64,000 bases of DNA from positions 10,667,131 through 10,731,130 of the forward strand of contig OW121854.1 of the NCBI GenBank assembly GCA_933228895.1, given 5' to 3'. This DNA is from Platycnemis pennipes (taxonomy: Eukaryota; Arthropoda; Insecta; Odonata; Platycnemididae). The notes beneath the pieces are model-generated. The model ran no database searches and was not told the DNA's origin. It saw nothing but the letters and a program-made list of their open reading frames with translations. The position numbers and the translations under genes are program-made. Of the stretch, positions 13,201 to 25,200 are shown in pieces. Within the stretch, counting starts at the first letter, position 1. Each line of letters opens with the position of its first letter.

Positions 13201-16200
13201 TCATCTCTTAGATAAAGAAAATTATATCTGGTTTGCATGAAGAAACTTATAACTGTTTTAGATATTCATAATGTGCTTTAAGACATAATCTTATGTCACT
13301 TGGATTTCCTTTTTGCAGGGGCTACTTAGGTCCTGGTGGCATTGAATACGGTGGCCAATTCAGAGGCTGTGCCGGGGGAGCTACAGGTTACGTAGACCGG
13401 GTTGTTCTTGGTATGAACCACATTTATCAGAATCCCACTTCAAACCATGTGTACCATGCCGGCCCGTTTGATCCAGAGGGAATATTAGGTATGACAGCCA
13501 TTTGCCATTCACATTGTAGGGTTGGCAGCCCTTTTCCCCATCTTTTCCTTTTTTATTTTGCTTTGAGTTTTATATACCTATGTTTATGTACTTTGACATT
13601 ATACTCATCTAAGGGTTAGGAAGTGCTGATAAATATTGATGATTATGTTAATATATTATATTTTATTTCAAGAACTAACTAACTTTCAAGATGAGAACTG
13701 GACAAATTTAATTTTATGCTTCTAAGTCAGTATCCTTTTGTTTGCGCCAGTAATTTTGATTGGCCGGGTGCCTCACGGGGAGCGAGAGTGTCGCTCGCCT
13801 TTTGTTTGTGTTTTGTTTGCTCACGCGGCCGAGTGTTGCGCTGATGTATGTGTGTGTGCTGTGTGTGGTTTTGAATTGTTGAGATGTAGTAGTAGTAGCA
13901 TTCCGAAGGAGTGTGTCGTGTCGGGAGGTACGCTGAAGGGAGTTTTCGAGCAGCCGACCTGTCCGGTGGAGGAGCCAATTCTACATTAGGTGAGTGACGA
14001 CTTTCGTTCTCGTGAGGCTCCCATAGTTAAATTGGTAAACGGATTAAGGTTGGCAAAGTATATAATACAGTCCACTTAAATTAGTTCAATTAACATCGAT
14101 TCGGAATCGTACACCTTTTTACTTTGGAATACTAATTTCTCTTCCAAATCCATAGTTATCAATTTAATACTGCCTTTCAGGTTGGACATGGATTAGAACT
14201 GATGTGAATTTATTACGGATGGGACATTCGAATCTTCGAATCCTCAAATCCCTCGATTAATATAACGAAGAACTTGAATCCTTGAGTCCAATGAGTTTCA
14301 CCTCGAATCCAAATGCTTAAAAATCTGAGTCACTTACATCCTCAGCAGATGAAAATCTTAGCGTTCCTTCCAATTCAACTTTACTGCCACCACATCATCA
14401 TCATCATCATTGGTCAACAATCCTAGGATTGGTTTAACGCAGCTTTCCACTTGATTCTTCTATTGGCCAACCTTTTCATTGTGATGTAATTCCTCTCTTT
14501 TACATCCTTCACAACCTGTTCCATGTATCTCATACGAGGCCTGCCTTTTCCAGTCTTCCCGTTCACTTTTCCCTCGACAATGGTCTTCATCAGGCCATCG
14601 TGTCTCAAGATATGACCGATTAAGTTTTCCCTTCTTCTTTTTAGAGTTGTCAGCAGACTTCTCTTTTCTCCTACTCTTCTTAGCATTTCCTCGTTACTTA
14701 CTCGGTCGATCCATTTAATCTTCAGCATTCTTCGATAGCACCACATTTCAAATGCTTCCACCCTTTTCTTCTCCGCTGCTGTCATCATCAATGATTCACT
14801 GCCATAAAGAAACATGCTCCAGATATATGTTCTGATGAACTGTTTCCTTACTTCTATGCTTGTATTTCCTGCTGTAAGTAGATTCTTCTTTTGATAGAAT
14901 GCCCTATTTGCATGGGCTATTCTACTCACTATTTCTTTCTTGCTTCTTCCATCGTTGGTTACTCGGCTTCCTAGATAACAGAACTCTTTAACCTCTTCAA
15001 GTTTTTGTTTTCCTAGTTTGACATTGGTTTTCGCCTTTTCTTTCTTGCTGCACACCAATATCTTACTCTTCTTCTTATTTATCTTCAGCTGATATCTGGC
15101 CATTGTCCTTTCCATGGTTACTAGAATCTTGTTCAGATCCCTCTCTGTCTCCGCTATGACTGCTATGTCATCAGCGAATCGCAGCATGCTTATTTTTTCT
15201 CCATGGATAGTCACTCCAGAAGACTTCTCTTTCATTGATGGCTCTCTCAATGTAAACAATAAAAATGACGGTAGACATTGCACAGCCTTGTCTCACTCCT
15301 TTCCTTATTCTTGCCTCTTCACAGCTGGGTCGAGATTTAATCACAGCAACTTGGTTTTTGTACAGACTGTGTATAATTCTTCGGTCACTGCCACCACCCA
15401 TGATAAAAAATAGAAAGCATGGATCGAGAGTCCTGTTTGCCCGATGGTGATCTGTGTCATGCAGGCTGTACTAGAGTACCGAATGTCAGTCATCCTCGGG
15501 AACATAAAGGAATCCACCGTCGCAGAACACGTATCCTCCGGAGGTCCAGGCAGAGTACATTATATTTTAAGAAGGGTTAATAGCGAAAGAATCTCGCTAC
15601 TAACCAAGATTGATACGGGAGGTGGTCAGCATAGAGAAACATCCATGGAACTTTAACCGTGACGGCGGCATTGAACTCATCTCCGCACGTAATGGATCCT
15701 TTCATCCGCCACCCTGGGGAAAAGTCCTCCAAAACACCCGGGGCATAGGCTGGCTCTTCGCCTTCTTATGTGCGTGGGGAAATTGCCGATGAGAAACAAT
15801 ACCAAATAAGGCTATGAACGGTAAGGGAGGGGTCACGTCTCCCCAATAAATAGCCGAGACTTTCTCTTCGTTATTTTAACCCTGACGATACAGCCCATGA
15901 TGTACGCGAAATCATGGATAACAATAGCTTCACACGAAGCGGCTCCCAAAGGAGACAAATGGAAACATATGCAGCACATTGCGTGCACACAAGCTTATGC
16001 TCATGACGTATGCATTACAATAAAAAAAAATCCAACTGCATTTTCCACCCAATAGGTCAAATGTACAATTTCAACATTCTGAACATTAGTGTAGGTGGGC
16101 TTGTAGATTTCACCGTAGTTTGTGCCCTTTCCGTTGCTTTTTCATTTTTTCCCGCTTCTTGTACTCTTGTATTTGTACAGTAATGTACCGACTCGACTCG

Positions 16201-19200
16201 ACTCGATACTCGATTCGAGGTCAAAAAGTGCTACTCGCACATCCCTAGTGCAACCCATAGGTACTTCCTATTCCATTGGAATTTTGACTTTGGTTTCCAA
16301 ACAGCTCAATTTCTGGTTTCCGTTTTCTCTCCCAAAGGCTGCTTGCTCAGCATATTTCAAGTGTTCCTTGGTGTTCAAGCTGGTGCCATCTTGATGTACT
16401 ATAGTGACCACAAGGCTCGCCTCACCCGGTGGCTCTGTTGGTGCTTGGTGACAGGTGTGATAGGGGCGGTGCTCTGCCTTGGAGCCAAGGAGGACGGCTG
16501 GATCCCACTGAACAAAAACCTTTGGTAAGGATTACCAGGGTTGAAGGTGAGGTGTCATTGATTTTGTGCACATCTCTGGAATCATGGAGCTGTACTGTGG
16601 ACCACCACTGTGTGGCAACTGCTACTTAGATTGCTTTGCCCTTCGAATGAACGCAATTAGGTCTCCAAGCGCAGTGAAGGGTGTGGCTGGGAAATTGATG
16701 GTTTCTTTTGGGAAGCGTGAGAGCTGAGGGAAGCGGGAAGAGTGAGGCTTGGGCAATGTCATACTGGCTGCTTGAGAATCCATCCTGGAGCAGGCTTCTT
16801 CTCTCCCCCAAGAAGGCAGGAGAGGTTGCCTTTGGGCTGCACTAGAGATGGGCAACTCAGTAAATTACCGTGGTAATTTTCATAAATTACCGTGGTATTT
16901 TTCGTAAATTACCAACACCCCTGAAAATTACCATAATAAACGGTAATTTTCAGAAAAGTTCTTTTTCAGAAGATTTATTCCTCAGAAAGAAACCATTGGA
17001 ATGGGTGATATTATAAATTAAGTAGCTAAAACGATTTTGTTTACTTTGTGTCCGTGGGTAATTCAGAGTGAAATAACAAATGCACATTGCGCAGAGGTAT
17101 GTCTTTGGAACTAAAATTTCTCATGGTGTGACAAAAGAGAGGCAAATCACTTGTTGCTGCCAACTTCATTATAATTTTTTTAATGAGTTATAATGCATAA
17201 ACATCATGATATGTTTGATATAAGCGTCGTTATTTATATCTCAATGCTATTTGATTTCGTTTTGAGTCCTCTGATAAGGATTTGCAGCTCAAAACTTATA
17301 ATTACCGGAAAATTGTGGTAATTTTCGAACATTACCGTAATTTACCACGGTAATTTACCTAAATTGAAAATTACGGTAATTTACCCATCTCTAGGCTGCA
17401 CTCTGTGAAGTGCCACATTCATGGCTATACTATTAGCAATAGTGGGAAGTGGAAGATACATTCAATTGGTTTGTGGCATAATACCGTGGTAATTCATGGT
17501 CATATTAAGAAGCAAACCATTCTTGTCCCCTGTCTGCGTGTGGCGGGCAGGTTAAATGTGGGTTGGCACAATGGATCTAAAGAGGTCTAAGTGCCAGGGG
17601 GGCTCCAGAAGGCCTCCGCCCACCCCTCCAATTTACATTTTTAAGAAGCAAACCAAATGGAAATATACATATGCGGTTGGTTTGTTTATTTATGGGAGGT
17701 CCAAGACTTTCAAAACTTTGTTATATCTGAAAAAGATTTGTGAAAGTTAACCTAGCATTATGAGTTATGTGTAGATATCACAATCATCCTTGAAGGTTAT
17801 GGCATAGCTTGAAAATGTTTTGCCTGGCCAGCATCTGCAGCTATCAATAGACTTTCATTACTGAATTGAATGCTAATGACTTGTATGAACATGTGCTGGT
17901 GGCTACGTGGGTAACAAAATTCAATTATAGTTGAGGATGGAGTAAATTGTGGTCATATTTCATGTGCAGGGAATTTAATTCATGGGACCATTGGAAAACA
18001 ATCCCTGGAAATTTGGGGAACCTCCTTTGGGTGATAATCCTTCTTTGTGTCGAACACAGAGTTGTGCACCAATAGCTGAGTTTGCCATTTGCTACAAGGG
18101 AGATTGTCAACTCAGGTCATGTGACATATTGACAGTGAACGAAGTTATTTGTCTCCCAGTGCATGTAATGTGTATCCTTGGCTTCTGAAAGCATAAAGAG
18201 GTGAGGGGAAGATGGGGCAAGGGGGTGGTCCTGGAGAAAATGAATGCGATATAAGTGGAGAGATGCTCTGAGGAGAGAGCAGTCGATTGCATGTGGCTCA
18301 CTGTGCTTCTCCTCAAATTGGTCCATTGCAGATCTCTCTGTTGCAGAGTGGGGGGGAGAAGGTGGTGACGACCCTCTCTTCTGGGAGGGGGGATCCCTAT
18401 GAAGGGGCAGGATACATGCACCCTTGTTTGTATGTGTACAAAGTGGTTTATAATTGCATTGGCATTCTTTCCATTTTAGTTCCTGGGCTGTATTCTGTTT
18501 CTACATTTAAATTATAACCTGAAAGCAGTCAAATGGGCAAGTGTGGTGGTGGATATTTGAATGTGGTTAGTTGTTTAGAAGTGGGGTAAGACACACATAA
18601 GTGGAAGAGCTACGAAAGAACCAAAGCATTCCACAGGATGAAATATTGTAACAAATCAAAGGACCAGGAACTGGCATAGCGTCAGCCTTAGCGGTGTTAC
18701 CTGCTGAAATTGCACAATAGCAGAAACACAGAGAAGAAATCATTCAGCTTGACTGGGACTCGGACCTGGTTTCCAGTCACGTGCTTCAACCAATTAAGCT
18801 GCCAAGGCGTCATATCTCCCTGTGGAATTTTTAGAGGCCTTAAAGGAACAAGATTACTCAAACTGCTAGACGTATGTCACCAAGCAGTCGATGTCATGCA
18901 CATCTAAAATTCCACAGGGAGAGACAACTCCTCAGTAGCTTAATTGGTTGGAGCACCTGGCCGGAAATCAGGGGCTTTGGGTTCGAGGCCCAGTCAAGGC
19001 AAATGATTTCTTCTCTGTGGAACTTCTGCTGTTAAAATATTTTAGTTTTGAAATCCCCTCCGGTTTGAGCAACAATTTCTAATTGTTCAAAATGTCTAAT
19101 CTTGTACCTTTATTCTCCAGCTGGAGAATACAGCCACAAGAGTAGGCCATCGGAAGCAGGTGTTTGGCCAGGAGAAAGGAATCATTGTTGCTCATACAAC

Positions 19201-22200
19201 GCCTTGTGTGCACCATGCGGGTGGTGAATTGGCTCACTCTGGCCAATGTATCATTTGTTGTCGCAAGACCCACAGTTGTTCACTTTGTAGATGATAATTG
19301 TTGGAGGAATGGTGTCACATTTGGCCTTATTCGGACAGAATGCCTTACCTAGGGTTGTGAGGTTGTAAAATGCAATTTTGAATTTATCTTTGAGAAGCAT
19401 CTGGCTATTGGAAAATTTACCAGGGAGCTGCAGTTTGACCCACTTCTTATCATATTGGTCTGTTTTCTAGGGGGTTGGGGGACAGGTTCTATTAACCACT
19501 TAGATGGGGAGAGCAGATATGAATCCGCTGACCTGAGTCATTCACGTGGAGGGGAGCGACACATGGACATGTCCACAAATTCTGCATTGAAACTGTGTTG
19601 GGCACCCCACTGCGTGGAAGTGGAGAGGAAACATTTTCCCCCAATAAGGGGGTCGATCATAAGGGGGACCGTTTCTGTTGTTCACAATATTTATAACTCT
19701 GCTGCATTCAGGAATCCTTGCTTTAGTGCAGTGGATTCATCTCACTTGACTCTCCCCATAAGCCAGCATCGTTTCATGCTACATAGGCAAGTGAATTTCC
19801 CACCAATGGAGACTGACTTAAACTCAGAGCACAGTTACCTTCAAACAATAGCTACAGCCAAAGATATTTAATCCAGACATCACAATAAACTTCTACAGAT
19901 GAAAACACTTCAAAAATCACCCACCTCTGTCCCCTTACCCCCCTGGCAATAGACCTGTTATGGAAAGCTCCTTTGAAATGGTGAACTGACAAGTCTCACT
20001 ATGTGGGGAACTTTATTGACTCAGGTTGATGATCAAATGTGTGAATACGGAATATTTCACCACCCTGCAACATCTTCAGCTAAGGTACAAGCTCATAGTT
20101 TGAGGAATTCCTCCGTGGAGGTGTATAGAGGAGAGAGGAGGGGGGGGTGGATGGTGTTCGCTCAGATGTGTGTGAGGTGCATCGCGATGTGTGGGAGAGG
20201 GAGTGAAAGTCGTTGGTGGTGATGAGGAGAGTGACACCGAGTGGCCTCCACTCATTTCAAACAATAATAATAATAATATATTTTATTTGTCCAAAAGACA
20301 CTGTACAAAAATATGAGTACTAAGCAAGTGTATAGGACACGTCATGGCAATAAGAGATAAGAAAATAAGGTGTATAGATTAAGTTTGATGCTACATAAGA
20401 TATTCAATGATACTGTAGAAACATCTCTCCAACAAAAAATCAAATACCTCTCTTTGAAACACTCTCATGTTATTCTCAAGTTTTATGCCAGTAGGTAACT
20501 TATTATAAAGTTTTATACACATAGTTCTAGGACTTTTTAAATGTTAAATACAGGGGAATCCTGGTATAACGAGTGCTCATAATCCCTTGGAAATTACTCG
20601 CTAAATCGAGCGCTAGTTATATCTGAAAGTGTTGAAAAAAACCACCTAATTCTCATAGTCGTGCATATTTGCAGCTTTTCTTTTGTTTCCGTGGTATTTG
20701 ACGAAGGTAAACAGCAAAAAAGCCATTTCAGGCACAATCTGGTGGAATAACAACATATTTCATTAAAGAACCATTACAGTAGAACCTTGTTATAACGTAA
20801 AGGCAAGGGGGTATGAAATGTGTCTTTACACTATATCAAATTATGTTATAACAAGATTTCATCATAATTTTCATTCGGTAAACTTTGAAGCCTTGGAAGT
20901 ATCCTTTTGGTTGAGAAAGGTAAGAATAAAATTTCAGGAAACCATTTACCAATGAATAGACTCAACTAAAAAACTTTTTGTTTTACTATGTTCATTCCTT
21001 TACTGTACATACTTCCTTTCACTTTCATGGCATCTATATTATAATCCATTTCTTACAACCTCCAAGCTGACACAAAGTTTTCCCTTATATCATGGTCTTC
21101 AGTATCCATCATCTCTTGTTACTTTCACGTGGAAGTACCATATACCCACTCCTGAATTGTTTCAATAACTTAGGTGCTTCCTTCCTCTAACATTCCTAGT
21201 ACAGGGTGTCCACTAAATTCAAAATATAAAATTCAAGCATAATTCAAGGTTTTCAAGGCTAAATTTATAAAAATTTCCAGGCTAATATATCGTGGTTCTT
21301 GTACGAGTCAAAAGTGATGTTTTTCAAGTTCTATGTAGAATATGGATTTTTTGTAGTTCAACCCATAGCATAATATAGATAAAGTAATTAAATAAGAAAT
21401 AATTGATAAATTAAAGTAATTAAATATGTAGTTTTATTGGTAGTAAGAGACTCTCTTCGTTGGTTGGGAAAGATAAACTACTTTTTGATTGAACACCCTC
21501 TTTGTAAATTAGCATTTCCATGAGAAATTACAAATTCTTCTACAAGAGGAACTTAAAAGAACCCACTGGCTAAAATCTTCAGCATTCAACGACTGTCCTT
21601 GGAATGATGATTTTCTACGTTAATATTTTTTGCCATGCTTTTCTATTACAAGTCTCAAAGCCTCAATTTTCTGTTCACTCAGAATCAGTATGTAACATTT
21701 TTGTACCGTAAGACTATATAGAAAAAAGTGAAATCATAACAGTCTTTAGTATCCTACACCATCTTTTTCTAACAAAAATTAATGTAATAAAAATCCTAAT
21801 TCAAGTAAGCGCATCCTGAATATATCTAACAAACATCAGCAATTAGATTTCTCAAACAATTATAGAAAAGTTTGTAAAAAATATATTGCAAAGCCTACCA
21901 GAAAGCCAACTTACATTGTACTTACAGTAAAGTATCCAATCACATCAAATGTGCAGTTAAAGAAACATTATAAGTTCATTTTCATTAATAAAGGAATTAT
22001 TTTCCAATTATTAATCAAATCCTTGAATGCTTTCAAATTCTTTTTTAGAAATAACAAAAAATTTCATGCGGCCAAGAGATCCCATTTATGGAATATCCGG
22101 GGATTCCATTTTTAAGACGAAAAAATTATTATAGAAATTTCAAGCTGCTAAACTCGTAATTTTGCAATTTCTTATTTACAATAACCTTTGAAATGAAATT

Positions 22201-25200
22201 TGAGAATTTTCTACTCCTAAGAAGAGGTTGTGTAACTCTGATCTTGAAATGAAATTAGCCTTTCTTCATGCTACTATAAACAAAATTTTAAAAAAGTCTC
22301 GGATTTTCTCTCCAAATTGGCCTGGGTTTGCAAGAAAAAAGTAGAATGACATGTGGGGAGAATGTATTCCCTAAATCAGGTAAGCCGACAAAAGCAGAGT
22401 GGGGTAGTGGACTGCAAGTAATGAAGTTCGATTCTTATCGCTGTTTAAAATTTTTCTTTCAGCCATTGAATCAAAAAGTTTATCATCCTTCATTTCCAAC
22501 CTTTTTGTGTGGATACTGACTTTTTTGTACTTCTATCGTTTAAACTACTTACATTTACAAATGTGTCAGTCAAAAATACATTGTAAAGTTAACATAATGA
22601 TTACACGATTTAATTCTGCAATAAAAAAAATTTCCAATCGTTTCACTAACCCCAAATTTTATTTTTTTTATTATAAATTCACATGAAATTTCTGTTAATC
22701 TATAATTCTGATTACCCTAGGAATACAGCATAGCCTGTATTCCTAGGCAGGGTTAAGGATCGAACTCGCGACCTGCAGTACACTAGTCCTCATTTTTAAC
22801 AACTAAGCTATCATAAGTTCACGGGAATCTGGCGAATGTAGGCGACCCGCGAGACATTCGGCTTTATTTTTTTCTCGTGCATCCGGGCCTATGAAGAAAA
22901 AAGTCACGACGAGTATTTTTTTATTTTGTTTTTGTGGCACGTAAAAAATCTTCTCATTTCGTGACCAAGTTACACAACCTCTCCTTGTCAGTATCAAACA
23001 TACGTACGTACATTCCATTCGCGGGGCGCATTGATCACTAAGCCGAGAAATTTAAAATCTCCGATCCGGATCTGAATTTTTACTGTCTTCGGATATGATT
23101 TAGATGATTCGGATATGAAGTAGCGAATGAAATGAAAGACCCGTGGATCCAACCCGACCATCCTTAATTTATTAATGGTACATTTGTAAATCTAATTTAA
23201 ACAACAAAAGTATAATAAAGTGAGTATTCAGATGTAATGGTTTGAAATTGAAGAAGATAACATTTTCGATGCAATGACTGAAAGAAAAATTAAACTGCGA
23301 TAGGGATCGAACTTCGCACAGTAAACTAGCTCTCGTTGTCCACCTGACCCCCGGTAAATGTAGGCTACCCGCGTGACATCCTACGTAATTTTTCCGCGAT
23401 ACCGGGGTAATGGGGAAAAGTCATATTTCTTTATTTTGCTTCTAGTTGCACGGGAACATTTTCATCTAATTTCGTGACCTGAGTTACACATCCTCTTCCT
23501 GTCAATATCTACCGCACCTACATTCCATTCACGGGGCACTTCGATCGTTAAGCCGCGAGAATTTAAAATTTACGATCCGGATCCGATTTTATACCGTGTC
23601 TTTGGATCCGAATCTGGAACCGAGTAAAATGAAAGATCCGTGGATCTTTGGATCCGATCCGGCCATCACTACACGTTAGGCATATGTTTGCGTATCATGG
23701 GCTTAGTCCGATGTGCAATGAATGAAAACAAAGGGCACTTGACGTGATGAAGTCAGCCGTTCAATAGTGGAACAGTTGAACGTCTCCGATCCACACAGCG
23801 CTGACGATACATTGAGCCTAACTACTTTTCCGTCGTTTATTTATTCATTCATACCAACGGCAAATCCATATCTTAAAGTCATCTTTATTTATCCTATTTA
23901 TAAAATAAGGATTTTTGTCTTGAATTAAGAATTTTTAAAATTCCCGGCTCAGACCAGAAAATCACGAATAATCCACGAACAATTCCCTGCATTGAAAATT
24001 CACGAATAATTCCCGATTTTCCAGGTTTTCCCGGTCAGTGGACACCCTGTAGTATCCCTCTGGTCATCCTCCTTCAGTCCACCTTACCTTCCCCTTATTT
24101 CTCCTTACCCAAGTATTAATGGCCTCCAATCTCAGGCCATTTTTCTGTTTATACGGAGCACTGTTTTCTCAAAAATAATTCTGGTCATCCAGCTTTTCCT
24201 ATTGAACTCATAGCATACAGGAAGCCCATCCATATTTACTTGTTTCAGGCATCTTGGGGTCTTATGTTTTGCAATGATCACGGGCTTTAGTTTTTCTCTC
24301 CCTGTTTGATTTACGCAGAGACCTACTGTTATTCTTACCTTGCTCCTTTTCCCTCCATGGCACTTAGATCCCTTCAAAGCAAGGGTAGAGTCTGGCAAAG
24401 CCTTATAAAAAAGTCCCATTTCATCAAAGTTGAAGATATTGTCTGGATCGTATGCACTAAGTATTGACATATTTGCACTATGCCAGTTATTAACTGCAGC
24501 CATATCCACATCTTCTTCGCCACATTCTCTTAAGCGTGTGATATTATACCTACTTTTAAAATTGGTTAGCCATCCTGAAGAAGCCTTAAAATTATGAATT
24601 TTCAATTCATCTGCTGAATCTTCTGCCTTTTTCATTAAAATAGGGCCACCAATTGGAATTTTTGCCTCCTGGCACATCATAAAAAACTCGAACAGAGCCT
24701 GCTCCAAGTCTTCAAACTTGGCTCCTCTTAAGTTTTTTTCGCTGCAAAGACTTCCCTTCCTCCACCGCATCTTCAATGTTTTTCCTATTTTTTAAAATGC
24801 TAGACAAGGTAGAAACTGGCACTTAAACAGTCCGGGCAATGTCACTCATGCTTTTTTCTTTCTTTTCATACTCATTTATCATCTGTAACTTTTCCATCAG
24901 AGAAATAACCCTCCGAGGTCTTTTAACCAGTGATTTATCCATGCCAATTCTTGAGAAGCGATCTTGAAAGTGATCAATCATTCATTAATGGATACTCCGC
25001 GTGATTATATGCAACTAAGTAGCAGAACACTTGTCACAAATCCCCACTGTCGCGTTGGAGTTAAGTCATATGGTTGGTATGGCTTTGTTCTGCTCACATT
25101 GTCAGCTCAAAGGTAAAAAAACAGGTGAAAGTGATACAACCATGGAGTCTTCGGAATAGCCCACAATTTGTTGTCGCAATCCTAGTAATTTCATACATTC

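Noticed and set aside
14396..14412. Coding histidine repeat from (CAT)n
   Set aside because: It is the microsatellite tail of the RTE-like fragment read on the minus strand.
16186..16245. CATCCCTA near a CGACT run as a hAT terminus
   Set aside because: No matching TAGGGATG end with an 8-bp duplication was found nearby.
18936..19005. A true tRNA gene at the box A/box B sequence
   Set aside because: The acceptor stem does not pair and the same sequence recurs inverted at 18713-18832 with a shared non-tRNA tail, so it is a SINE.
19455..19871. 138-codon frame inside an HGSNAT intron
   Set aside because: No recognisable domain or splice sites; low-complexity purine-rich surroundings.
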